A stretch of 64,000 bases of DNA, taken from NCBI GenBank assembly GCA_965204705.1, contig OZ242006.1, positions 5,208,001 to 5,272,000 of the forward strand. The letters run 5' to 3'. The number at the start of each line of letters is the position of its first letter. Positions within the stretch are counted from its first letter, which is position 1. Source of the stretch: Bin5 sp965204705 (GTDB lineage Bacteria; Chloroflexota; Anaerolineae; Caldilineales; Caldilineaceae). A program made the position numbers and the translations under genes. Of this stretch, positions 19,357 through 28,228 are shown piece by piece. The notes beneath the pieces are model-generated. The model was given only the letters and a program-made list of their open reading frames with translations, had not been told where the DNA came from and did no database searches.

Positions 19357-21177
19357 TTACTGACAATCCATCACGGGGGACCAGTCGAATCCATCGGGGA
19401 TGGTTATGGTAAATCCGCTCAAGTCCTGGCCCGTCACCTCGATGTTGCGTTCCTGACCCAGATCCTTCACTGCAGTGTTGTCGTTGCCGGCAAATCCCGC
19501 TATCGAACAGGCAGGCGACCATGCGGCTGGTGCGCCTCGCCATAGCCCCAACGTGAAGAAGTCGGCTGCTTCCAGCAGGCCTGGGTCGACAGCTTCCACA
19601 ATCCAGAATCTGCCGTCCAGCCCGGTCCGTTTCGCCACCACATCCGAAGAGTGGCGCAGTGACGTAAAGCCGTCACCGATACGACTCCAAGCTGACAGCG
19701 TTACCCAGATTTCGGGCAGTGGATTGCCACTGTCATCCAACACGCTGCCCCGGATAGCGAACTGCCTGGTCTTACAGAAGTCAGGTAAGGTCGGGCTACC
19801 CAAATATTGTTCAATCAGGCGGGCCGCTGCGCCGTCGTGCTGCGACAGATCGCGCAATCCGAGTTTAGAGCGAAACAGATCCGGTCGAAGCCAGTGTACA
19901 ACCATTTCGGCCCAGTATTCGGTGCTCAAGGTGGATTCATAGCCGGTCCACAATCCAGCCTGCATCGCGCTCAGGTAGGTTTGATTGCGAGCCTGCTGGA
20001 ACTCGGGTTCGCGAAAGGCCATCCATTCTTGCAACTGAATCGCATAGTCCAGAGCGTGGGCTATCTCATGAATCAGAGTCTCGTTGCAGTAGTAGGTTGG
20101 CATTGCTGGCGCAGCCGCGGCGCCTCCATAGGATGTCTCACCCCACACTCCTGAAACAACAGAACCGGAATAATCGGCAAATTCCGGCAACTGCCCAAGC
20201 CCACCCCTTTGGCTGTCATATAGCAGTATCCTGGTGTTCTGCGTTGCCAACACATCGAGCAGGTCAGGGCGGTCCGCGACCATACGTAGCGTGATGGCTT
20301 GCGCTCGCAACAGCTCCTCGTCCGAGACTGACGCGGGGGCCAGAATCGGGACACCGCCTGCGTCCAGGTATTTCTGGTAAAAGGAATCTGCATTGAGGTG
20401 CGAGGGCGGCGCGCCGATTTGGGGTGTCGTTACCAGGCCGCTGTGCAGCCAGCCAGGTGTGTCTCCGTCGACACAGCAGAATTTGTACCATCCGCCCGAC
20501 TCTTCGACGATGTCGTTCAGCCGGTCCCCGGCCTGGACCTTGCCTATGATTTCGTAGTTGGTTCCGGGTCCTATGCGGACGTTCGCCTGCGAGACGTGAA
20601 CATCCAGCACCATGCCGAGGTTGGTCCTGGCGGCGGTTGGGATAGTTGTAGACGTCTGGGTGGCCAGGAAAGCGGTAGGGTTCGCGGCGGCGGTCTGATT
20701 TTGGCCGCGGTGGACTTGCGCTTCATTTTGGTCCGATGAAAGTTCGAACTGTCTTATCCTTTCGTTCCAGTTTGTGAACTGCTGCTCCAGGGTCTGAATC
20801 TGGGTTGTCAGGGTGAGAATCAGATCTTCTGAGTTTGTCTCTATGCTTGACAGTATCTGTCGCCAGTCGACTGCTCTGGACAGAGCCAGGAGCCGAGCCC
20901 GCACAGTTTCGATATTTGCCTCGGTGGTTTGGGCGAGGGCGATGGACTGCTGTGTTGGGATTCCCGGACTGGACAGGAAGAAGATCAGATAGGCGGCCAG
21001 TGTTGTCAGGAGCAGGAATCGGTATACCCGTCTCTTCCTGAAGGGCTGGCGGGCCCGGGCGCCGGCAAGCCCGAATCCACAGTTGACGCAATGGGTTTCG
21101 TCAAGGTGGTTGGGCTGACCGCAGGGGCAGTGTTTGCTGCCGGTATTCCAGTCGACTTGAACTTTTCTCGGGCTCAT
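19357..21177 (-). CDS. Surface protein: zinc ribbon, TM, coiled coil, SH3, HExxH zincin
   Basis: 606 residues from the ATG at 21177, which has AGGTGAT six bases upstream; a longer frame to 21261 lacks this. The N-terminal zinc ribbon (Cys17, Cys19, Cys30, Cys33) is cytosolic, followed by a membrane helix (51-69), a coiled coil (75-150), a Ser/Thr linker and a bacterial SH3 domain (190-250, NVRIGPGTNYEIIGKVQAGD). The metallopeptidase-like region has LIHEIAHALDY (His370, His374) with STEYWAEMVVHW downstream giving candidate third ligands. A carboxypeptidase-regulatory-like beta domain follows (RGSVLDDSGNPLPEIWVTL). Probably a membrane-tethered extracellular protease; the exact peptidase family is unclear. 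The SH3 contains WYKFCCVDG, matching the nuclease at 16725. Confidence 0.8.
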   Translation of the reverse strand: MSPRKVQVDWNTGSKHCPCGQPNHLDETHCVNCGFGLAGARARQPFRKRRVYRFLLLTTLAAYLIFFLSSPGIPTQQSIALAQTTEANIETVRARLLALSRAVDWRQILSSIETNSEDLILTLTTQIQTLEQQFTNWNERIRQFELSSDQNEAQVHRGQNQTAAANPTAFLATQTSTTIPTAARTNLGMVLDVHVSQANVRIGPGTNYEIIGKVQAGDRLNDIVEESGGWYKFCCVDGDTPGWLHSGLVTTPQIGAPPSHLNADSFYQKYLDAGGVPILAPASVSDEELLRAQAITLRMVADRPDLLDVLATQNTRILLYDSQRGGLGQLPEFADYSGSVVSGVWGETSYGGAAAAPAMPTYYCNETLIHEIAHALDYAIQLQEWMAFREPEFQQARNQTYLSAMQAGLWTGYESTLSTEYWAEMVVHWLRPDLFRSKLGLRDLSQHDGAAARLIEQYLGSPTLPDFCKTRQFAIRGSVLDDSGNPLPEIWVTLSAWSRIGDGFTSLRHSSDVVAKRTGLDGRFWIVEAVDPGLLEAADFFTLGLWRGAPAAWSPACSIAGFAGNDNTAVKDLGQERNIEVTGQDLSGFTITIPDGFDWSPVMDCQ

Positions 21178-22136
21178 CGCGGTATCACCTATACCAACTG
21201 TAGACGAGAGCCGATGGGTGTCTGTTCCACCTGCTTTGGAGCGGGTGCAGCACGCGTTCAAGGTTTGCGACTATTTTGAGGGGTAGATGCTATTGTTTCA
21301 GGGGATGGGGTGATGGGAGGTAGATTTCTTGGCGCGGGTTGTCTGGAGCGGGATTTGCGGGATTGTGAAGGATTTGCAGGATGACGGGGCGTTCGGTTGG
21401 CGCCTGTTGGGGGTTATTTTTGCTGCGGATGGGAGGGTGGATTGTAGAGGGACGGCATAAAGCCTGACCTGACGCCTCTACGAGAAAGACTACATTAGGG
21501 CCCGTTGACGTTTGCCTTTTTTGAGATATACCAGAGCAAAACACCTCTTTGTCCACGGAGGGCCACGGAGAACACCTTTCTTTGATCCGCGAAGGGGCGC
21601 GAAGTTGCGCGAAGGGAAGACTTTGCGGGTTGGGGCGGTGTTTATTGGGAGGATTGCGGGGAGAATGGTCCGCTTTGGATGCGTTTGCGTTCTGTCCGGA
21701 GCAGGGCTTTGGGGCATATTCCGGATATTGCGGGCGGTTGTCTGAACTGTAACTTGGGGGGATCTGAGGGACAGACTGTGAATTGCGCTGGACGATGGTC
21801 TGGGCTTGGTGGACCAGATCCTGGGGGGAACACAAGTGGGAGAGGGTTGCAAGGAGGAGATTGTGTACGAGTTAACTCGTAGACGCTCGTACGAGAGATG
21901 GACGAGCGTTTACGAGCGTTTACGAGCGTTTACGAGTGTTTGCGAGTGTTTATGAGTGTTTCGCGAAGGAAAAATTCTGGGCATAGTGGAGAACGGGCGT
22001 TCGCAGGCTTTGCGAGGAAGGGCGGGCGAACTGCTTGGTCGCGCCGCTAGAGTGATGACCTGCACAATAAAAAGTTATATTATTTATTTGATAACCTTGC
22101 TTTGGCGAACTGCGACTGGTAGGACGCGCAGGCATT
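21178..22136. other. Non-coding gap with repeats
   Basis: About 960 bp. It contains a GATCCGCGAAGGGGCGCGAAG repeat at 21583-21620 with a related AACACCTTTCTTTGATCCGC context, and the 10-mer array at 21904-21962. Minus-strand frames at 21290-21852 look like chance openings. Confidence 0.45.
21904..21962. repeat. 10-bp tandem repeat GCGTTTACGA, six units
   Basis: Three perfect units are followed by GTGTTTGCGA, GTGTTTATGA and a partial GTGTTTCGCGA. Just upstream, TACGAGTTAACTCGTA is a perfect palindrome. Confidence 0.9.
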
Positions 22137-23204
22137 CTAATCCTCATCCATTTCCTCATCGTCTTCATTCTCTTCCTCATCCTCTACCTGATGGTCCTCA
22201 TTCTCAACCTCTCCATCTTCGTCTTTATCCTTGATCTCGTTGTCCCCATCCTCGCCCTCATTGCCCACTTTCTTCTCTTCACTGTTCATTAGAATCGGCT
22301 CCATGCGCAGATCGCCCAGTTCCGTCTTGTATCTGACATCAAAGACACGGTAGAGATGTTCGGCTTCCTGTAGCTGCTTCTTAAGAATCTTTATGGCTGC
22401 CTTGGTTTTGATATTGCCTTCAGTGTACGCCGTGCCTATCTTTACGCCTGTGGGCGGTGCGCTAAGGATTTGGCCAGTCAAGGGGTCACGCGGCGGCGGG
22501 GCGCCGTTTGTGAGGTCGGCGATGGCTTCCTGCAGGGCTGTGCGCATCTCGGACAAGGTTCTGAGTGCGGCGACCGCAGGGGAGTGGAAAAGTACAGGAC
22601 GCTCTAAGTGAGATTTGATCAGGTCGAAATCCTCATGCGTGTAGCTGGTGAGTTTCCGGAGGCCGAAGCGCCGTCTGCCCCTGTCAGTGAGGACGTATTG
22701 GGCGGGATCATTCTTATTGCCGTTTGGTTCGAGCGTAGCGAGACCCTGGTTGACGAGCGACTCCATCCTGTACTGATTCAGCTGAGCGGAGATTTGGGCG
22801 GCGGTGTTGAGGATGGCGGGGTCGCTGTGTGCGCCGGCAGCTTCGCTGGCGGCGGCTGCGGCTTCTTCGTTGCGGATCGATTCCATTTCCTGGTCGGCGC
22901 GGCGGTAGAGGTCGTCCATCGCTTTGGCGCCGCGGCACATAGCGGAGTAGGCGGCGGGGTCGAGCTTTCCCTCGCGCACGTCCATAAGGCCTTGTTTGAG
23001 CGCATCGATAACGTCCTTCAGTCTTTCGGGAATGCGGGTATCGGCCCTTGCGGCGGTGGAGGAGTTCTTACCGCCGCGCGAGCGCCACTCGCGCGTTTCC
23101 GAAGCGGGGGCGTGGGCGAAACAGTAGCCGTCGAACCGGTCCAAACCATTCCCTTTGCAGGGGGTTCCATCTTTGTTTACGCCTTTACAAGGAGTTTTGG
23201 GCAT
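22137..23204 (-). CDS. Zinc-finger protein with acidic C-terminal tail, unknown function
   Basis: 355 residues. The N-terminus has a small Cys/His finger: CKGVNKDGTPCKG ... GYCFAHAP, spacing like DUF5763-type treble-clef motifs found in phage and plasmid proteins. A long helical middle follows (KDVIDALKQGLMDVREGKLD ...), then a region with QYVLTDRGRRRFGL that resembles a winged-helix recognition segment. The last ~45 residues are almost all Glu/Asp. The acidic tail and the finger suggest a nucleic-acid or nucleoid-associated role, which is inference. Alone in its neighbourhood. Confidence 0.7.
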   Translation of the reverse strand: MPKTPCKGVNKDGTPCKGNGLDRFDGYCFAHAPASETREWRSRGGKNSSTAARADTRIPERLKDVIDALKQGLMDVREGKLDPAAYSAMCRGAKAMDDLYRRADQEMESIRNEEAAAAASEAAGAHSDPAILNTAAQISAQLNQYRMESLVNQGLATLEPNGNKNDPAQYVLTDRGRRRFGLRKLTSYTHEDFDLIKSHLERPVLFHSPAVAALRTLSEMRTALQEAIADLTNGAPPPRDPLTGQILSAPPTGVKIGTAYTEGNIKTKAAIKILKKQLQEAEHLYRVFDVRYKTELGDLRMEPILMNSEEKKVGNEGEDGDNEIKDKDEDGEVENEDHQVEDEEENEDDEEMDED

Positions 23205-24413
23205 GAGTTTCCTTTCTGTCCGTGACTGCTGCTGCGTTCCTCGGGCGTTGCGGCGTCAAGGATAGTGAAGGCCTGGGCATCTTCTTGCCATCTCTTCGGC
23301 TCGACGGTCGGGCAGGTTGTGCAGGATAGGGAGAGAAGCCGTCCGAGGCTAGAGAATGCATGTTCTAACCATTGTAATCAGGATCTCGGAGGTTGTCAAA
23401 TCGCATACTGCATATTGTGTATGTATTCGGAGTTGCAGGCATATGTTGTGTTGGACGGGCGTTCAGGGAGAGTCGGTAGGATAGGGGTTCGGGGCTCGAT
23501 TTGGCTGCAGCGGGGGAGGGTAGACAGTGCTACCGCTTGCCAGAGAAGATCGACATGCGAGGGCAGCACAAGGGGCCGCCCCAGACGCATGCCTGCACGA
23601 GGTATTGGTCGAAGAGGATGGGATTGTGCAGTGCCTGGTTGGGGGGTCGTTCGTGAAGAGAAACCAGGGGGACAGAACGGGGTATTCTTCTGAATTTCTT
23701 CATAAATATGTCCGCTTTGTCCGCTCAAAGGCATGTTTTTGGTGTCGTTTGGGGGCGGATGCAGACTTTTGTCCATGTTGACCATGCTTTTGAGCAGGGT
23801 CGTGGGGCCGGGCAGGTTCTTTCTTTTGGCGGCTGGCAGGTTGGTTGTGTTGACGCGCTCCTGGCGTTCTCCGGCGCGGCCTGTTTAGTCTGTGGCGAGG
23901 ACTACGGCGGACTCGCGAGGGACGGGGCTGTGATCTGGAGGAATGCCAAGTGGGCAAGGGAGAGGGGCTGGCACCAGGCTGACGTTTCCGGGGTATGGCC
24001 GGCCCCAATCAGTAGATTTCGAAGGAGAAAAATAAGGTGCATCTTGAAACAGTCGTTGCGCCCCTCTGCGGGTGGGCGACAGTTGGGACTTTGATACAGT
24101 CTTGCATGGTTCTCAATGGTTTGGGAAGGGTAATCCAGCAGTTGCCGTTTCCAGGCCCGCATCGGATTGGCATGAATCTCGTGTACGCCAGACAAGCGGC
24201 TGATTGTCTTCCTGCGTTCAGACGTTGCCAGCGCAACCCGGAACTTTCAGATTGCCGTGAGTCGCCGCCGTCTCCAAACCACCGATCTGCCCCTCCACGG
24301 GCATGGTTGTTCGCCCCATTGACGCACGTTAGCTTGAGATCCAGCTTTTGGGGACAAGCTCGCTATTGTCTCGCGTATGAACAGTTGGGGTTGGGGTGGT
24401 CAGGCGGCCTGGC
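23205..24413. other. Non-coding gap holding a deleted IS3 copy
   Basis: No gene recognised. The frame on the minus strand at 23396-23785 has no family resemblance. The right part (23994-24362) is an internally deleted IS3 element. Confidence 0.5.
23994..24362 (-). mobile_element. Internally deleted copy of the window's IS3 element (MITE-like)
   Basis: 369 bp. The left side starts TATGGCCGGCCCCAAT and runs through AAAAATAAGGTGCATC, then into the orfB 3' end (GTGGGCGACAGTTGGGAC). After about 120 bp the sequence jumps to the orfA 5' region (GCAGTTGCCGTTTCCAGG) and continues to the other terminus (CAGCTTTTGGGGACAAGCTC). Compared with the full 1264-bp copies about 890 bp are missing. Both ends remain, so it could in principle be mobilised in trans, although it is diverged. 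Confidence 0.85.
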
Positions 24414-25076
24414 TCAGACGGACAAAAGGGCGGACGGGTCGTCCGGTGGGATGGGCTGGGCGCCGAGGTCGATTAGGTGGGTATTGTGGGGGGAAGGGAG
24501 AGTGTAGACGGGCTTGGCGGCGGCGAGGGCCTGCCGGCAGAGCGTTTCGGTCTTGCCGCCTTGTGCGGCGTGGAGGATGAGGATGCCGTGTGCGAGGGTT
24601 ACAGCACAGGCGTTGCGCTGGGCCGCGGCGGCGGCGGTTGGACGGCGGATGCTGTCGAGGAAGGTGGAGAGGAGCAAGAGGCGGCCAGCGGCGAGGGGTT
24701 CGCGCCAGGGGCGGGGGATGCGCATATTGGCGAGGCCGCGGGCGGGGCAGATAATGGCGGATGGCGACGCGGACTCGGGAGGGCCGGGCTGGCGTGCGGG
24801 TCGGCGCAGCAGGAGTTCAAGGAACTCTTTTTCGATTGGGGATTGGAAGCCCCCGATGAACGTGACGGGGTGGACGCGCAGGGCGCGAGCGAGGTCGTAG
24901 CTTTTGAGGATGAGATCGCCGGGGCACTGGACTGAGCAGAAGAGGGCAATGAGTTTACGTTCGAGGAGGGCGGGGGCGCCGATGAGGGAGATGGGGGACG
25001 TTTCTGCAAGTTCGGCGCATGAGCGAAGGGAAGGGGGCGCGAGCGGCGAACCGGACTCATATCTTGTGATCTGCAA
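24414..25076 (-). CDS. DprA-like (Smf/Rossmann) protein, divergent
   Basis: About 220 residues when started at the TTG at 25076, which has AGGA eight bases upstream. Features of the DprA fold: ISLIGAPALLERKLIALFCS, IGGFQSPIEKEFLELLL in place of the usual SGxAxGID motif, CAVTLAHGILILHAAQGGKT, and AAAKPVYTLPSPHNTHLIDLGA at the end. DprA normally loads RecA on incoming single-stranded DNA; here the canonical G-S/GFARGID motif is altered, so this may be a DprA-related protein with another role. An upstream in-frame start at 25172 is possible but without a ribosome site. Confidence 0.7.
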   Translation of the reverse strand: MQITRYESGSPLAPPSLRSCAELAETSPISLIGAPALLERKLIALFCSVQCPGDLILKSYDLARALRVHPVTFIGGFQSPIEKEFLELLLRRPARQPGPPESASPSAIICPARGLANMRIPRPWREPLAAGRLLLLSTFLDSIRRPTAAAAAQRNACAVTLAHGILILHAAQGGKTETLCRQALAAAKPVYTLPSPHNTHLIDLGAQPIPPDDPSALLSV

Positions 25077-26029
25077 GGGAAAGATCCTGGCTAAAGGTGG
25101 GGCGACTATGTGGTGACAGCTTCCAGGTCGGAGAGATTCAGATTGCAGGTGTCGTTTCGACGGTGGGAACAACTCAGTGTTGGCGACCTGTCATTACGAT
25201 CGCAGTGTGTCGATTGAGGGCCGGCAGTATGGGACCAGGTCGTCCATGCTTACAGTTCGCAGTGAGATTGCTCACTTCGGGTCACCTACGGCAGTCGCGG
25301 CAGCCTGCTAGGGCTACAGGATACCATACATTGAACTCTTTTCTCTTGTGATAGACGGAACCGATCGATCCGCGAAGATACGCGAAGGGTCGCGAAGAAC
25401 ATTAAAGGCCCTTCGCATATTCTTTGCGCAGCTGCGCGGCCCTTCATGGATCAGTTGCACCTTGCACCCGCATATTTCTGCTCTGACAGTTGTTAACGAA
25501 CCCTATTTTTGGGGTCTGCCGTTGTGCTCTACCTGTTCGCGGGGCTTCGGGGGCTCGCCTGCGGTTTTACAGAGGCGTTCTTGGTGCAAGCCAGCGAACG
25601 GACTGAAGAGTATTAGAACTAATGCTCCATTAGCTCGTTGAACTGTCAGATCTGACGGGGTGTTGGCAACTAGCTTGGCTTCATCTTTCGTGCTGACTTG
25701 GCAAGCGTGACTGAGTGGGCGGATCGTAGGTAAGCCACAGGTAGATCGTAGATAGTTCGTGGGTAATTCACACACTTTGCGTATAACAAACGTATGCAGA
25801 AAGTACGGCAACCGATGAATTGGCCGCTTGCCTGATGGAGCTTCACACCGGATGTTTGGAGGGGCAGTTCGGGGTACAAGGTACGGTCTGGCCTCACGGC
25901 GGTCTGTCATAGCAAAGCGAAGGCACTCTATTTTGCCTGATTCGCGGTCAAGTCATTGGGGCCAGCCATAAATCAGTTTGTTGCGAAGACGTGTTGGCAT
26001 GGCAAGGCCTGTTGAGGTTCAGAAGACGG
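25077..26029. other. Non-coding boundary of the defence island
   Basis: About 950 bp. It contains a GATCCGCGAAGATACGCGAAGG repeat at 25367-25400 and an IS3 relic near 25840-25971. GC content drops to the right of this point. Confidence 0.45.
25840..25971 (+). mobile_element. Short IS3 relic with both ends
   Basis: GGAGCTTCACACCGGATG and TTTGGAGGGGCAGTTCGG match the 5' region of the IS (GGAGCAATTCACCCAGCC, TGTGGAGGGGCAG). The segment at 25937-25971 (CGCGGTCAAGTCATTGGGG, then CCAGCCATA) matches the 3' terminus. The interior is gone. Confidence 0.55.
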
Positions 26030-26872
26030 TTAGTTGGTGTCAGATGCTACTTGCTTGGTTGCTACTGCGTTGAGAACTGGCTTTGGAATTCCTTCGATCG
26101 CAGGCGAGAAATCAGATGTTAGCGAAAAGTCGAGTTCTTGGTCGCCACATCCACAGGCCCATAGCAACAACTCAATTCCTGACGCTGAGGGTGTGCATAC
26201 AATCCCACTTCCCGGGACATTGCCTTTACGAACAAAAGCGTTAAGTGACTCTCGATTTCCAAATTGCCAACTGTCAGCTATCAATCCGTCTACCCCGAGA
26301 CCATGAAAAATGTGAGTTAGTATCTGAGGATTATTCCATTCCTGTTGTGTAAATTCCATTGCTGCAGCATAACCCTGAAATGGCATGAATAGCTGCATTT
26401 CATCCCTGTCTTCGGATAAACTGAAGCTGTTCGCGCTATTTGAAAACAGTTCTGAGATTGTGGAGTAGATGAGATAGTGTGTGCGTATCTGGTATGCCGA
26501 CAAGCTGTCGATCATCATTGCCATTCTCGCCCCTCTATCATCTCGACTAACTTCAGTCCTTGAAGATGCCAGGACGCCACCAAAGTATTCCACGGCAATC
26601 TGATCATCGGAATACGACCCCTCATTGATGACCGTCTTGAGAACTTTCGGAGGCACCTGGCCTGATCTCTTCAGTCTGTCCCCAAGCTTTTTCTCTGCGT
26701 TTGAAAATATCCTGCCTACATTTTCCATCCGTCTCTGTGTGAACTCTTGGAGTTCACCGCCGAGGTAATCGGCGGTTGGGCCCAGAATTCTTGAAACTAC
26801 ATCTCGTGTCACATACGCACCAGCGCCAGCCGCTATAGCGCTAACTCCTATCGTGGTGAGAGGTTCTGGCAT
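26030..26872 (-). CDS. Abi-alpha/DUF4393-like abortive infection protein
   Basis: 280 residues. A hydrophobic, Gly/Ala-rich N-terminus (VSAIAAGAGAYV) precedes GPTADYLGGELQEFTQRRMENVGRIF and VPPKVLKTVINEGSYSDDQ, then AVEYFGGVLASSRTEVSRDDRGA. This pattern resembles Abi-alpha (formerly DUF4393) proteins, which are thought to act in abortive phage infection. The family assignment is from memory of the pattern and is tentative; the mechanism is unknown. First gene of the defence island from the left, transcribed alone. Confidence 0.6.
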   Translation of the reverse strand: MPEPLTTIGVSAIAAGAGAYVTRDVVSRILGPTADYLGGELQEFTQRRMENVGRIFSNAEKKLGDRLKRSGQVPPKVLKTVINEGSYSDDQIAVEYFGGVLASSRTEVSRDDRGARMAMMIDSLSAYQIRTHYLIYSTISELFSNSANSFSLSEDRDEMQLFMPFQGYAAAMEFTQQEWNNPQILTHIFHGLGVDGLIADSWQFGNRESLNAFVRKGNVPGSGIVCTPSASGIELLLWACGCGDQELDFSLTSDFSPAIEGIPKPVLNAVATKQVASDTN

Positions 26873-26946
26873 TCGGATGTCTCCCGATAAATGACCAATG
26901 ACAGCATTCGGGGCGCAGCGCGAATCTGCCGTCCAGCGTTCGACCG

Positions 26947-27204
26947 TTAGCGAAGATAGGCGTCCCGGCGATGTTTTATGCGATAGACTTCAATGCGGCT
27001 TTCCTCTATTCGATAGAGGATACGTTAGTCTCCGACGCGTACCCGCCAACTGGAACTTGTCTTCGTCGAAAGTTTAACAACGCCGTCCGGGCGTGGATCT
27101 TCCGCCAACTGCTGGAACACGGCGTCAATGCGTCTGACAACATCTTGGGGCATCCACCGCAAGTCTCGTTCGGCGCGATGCTCCAAATGAACGGTGAAAG
27201 CCAT
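26947..27204 (-). pseudogene. RelE/ParE-type toxin broken by an in-frame stop
   Basis: The frame starts MAFTVHLEHRAERDLRWM and continues as a RelE-superfamily toxin to WRVRVGD. There a TAA at 27025-27027 stands where the family has Tyr in the GDYRILYRI signature. Past the stop the same frame reads RILYRIEESRIEVYRIKHRR and ends at a TAA at 26947. So one base change from TAT/TAC has removed the C-terminal strand that carries catalytic residues. The ATG at 27204 has AAGGA upstream and overlaps nothing; the antitoxin stop is 8 bp before it. Confidence 0.85.
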
Positions 27205-27212
27205 CGCATCCT

Positions 27213-27419
27213 TCAAAGTTTGCCTTCGCTTTGTAATTCCGCGCGTATTTCAGTGTACTCCCGAAAGCCTGTGGCCGTTTCAACCGCCTCGTCCAACTCT
27301 AATGCGTCTTCCAGATCCTGAAGCCGCTGCATCAGGGCGCGGTATTCTTTCATCGATAGAACAGCCGCCGTTTTCCGTCCCTTCTCATTGACAAGATATT
27401 TCGGTCTGATATTGAGCAT
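27213..27419 (-). CDS. Phd/YefM-type antitoxin
   Basis: 68 residues. IRPKYLVNEKGRKTAAVLSM followed by KEYRALMQRLQDLEDALELD is the Phd/YefM pattern: an N-terminal DNA-binding beta-alpha fold and a helical toxin-neutralising tail. The second of two adjacent ATGs was chosen because GGAGG lies six bases before it. It would repress its own promoter with the RelE partner, and the toxin gene directly downstream is broken, so the antitoxin stands functionally alone. Confidence 0.85.
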   Translation of the reverse strand: MLNIRPKYLVNEKGRKTAAVLSMKEYRALMQRLQDLEDALELDEAVETATGFREYTEIRAELQSEGKL

Positions 27420-27532
27420 CATAGTCCTCCTGTGTTGAAGGGGCTTCCCTCAAACTCACATTTTTGCTCGCACTGAGGTCACCGGTCTGCTGCCTGCGCA
27501 AACTGCCGGCCTGGCATCTGTTGGGGTCCCAG

Positions 27533-27962
27533 CTACTTTTCCGCGTCCACTTTCGCCAACAGGAGAATGTTGGATGCGGTCAGAAGGAGCGCGTAAGCGG
27601 CTGTGTCATCCGGCGCGGCGGTCTCTTCGGTTTGCCCGTGCGCTGAGAGTTTGTTACGCATAGAGGGAACGCCAGATCCCCAGTGCCGAAAAGTGTAACT
27701 GCACAAAAGGTTGTATCAGTTCTTTATCGAACACAATTTGAATCAGGCGACGGACGCTATCTTTCTCAGTGTAGGTCCACCCACTCACATTGCAAATTGC
27801 TTTGATACAGCTTTCAAATGCCTTGCGGCGGTCGGTCAGAGATTCCTTTTGTCTTCTCTTGCGATAGCGCTCGTGCGCGCTCAGAAATTCCGCATTCGCG
27901 CCTCTACAGATCGAGGTGGACAGTATATGCAGTTCAGGCCGCACTGTCTCTGCGTGGATCAA
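27533..27962 (-). pseudogene. C-terminal fragment of an STM4504/CBY_0614-like Abi protein, frameshifted
   Basis: From 27962 the frame reads AEFLSAHERYRKRRQKESL, RKAFESCIKAICNVSGW and LIQPFVQLHFSALG, which resembles the C-terminal domain of STM4504/CBY_0614-type abortive infection proteins. After HFSAL the frame ends at 27654, but the neighbouring frame continues without loss: GSGVPSMRNKLSAHGQ, then AAYALLLTASNILLLAKVDAEK and a TAG at 27533. The join is a one-base shift near 27695. The N-terminal part is absent; an IS3 end relic lies just upstream (27990-28038). Confidence 0.75.
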
Positions 27963-27989
27963 CTCGGATTGTCTGGCCGCATACGTTTG

Positions 27990-28038
27990 AACGCACCTTA
28001 TTTTTCCCGTTTAGAGGTTCAAAGATTAGGGCTCACCA
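27990..28038 (+). mobile_element. IS3 3'-end relic
   Basis: CGCACCTTATTTTTCCCG and the following GGTTCAAAGATTAGGGCTCACCA are a diverged 3' terminus of the 1264-bp IS3 element. It lies where the Abi-like gene fragment is cut. Confidence 0.6.
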
Positions 28039-28228
28039 GAGAGCCGCGAAGAACACCAAAGGCGTATCTGATTTTTTTGCGCAGTTGCGCGGCCTTTCGC
28101 GGAGAAGCACTTTGCTTCCGCGAATCGCTGTTAGGGCCAACGTCAAAAACCTTAATGACTTTGATTTTTCGAGGTCTATCGTTGCCTCTATTTCTACAAG
28201 TTATGTAAAGACCACGCGTCGACCCGAA

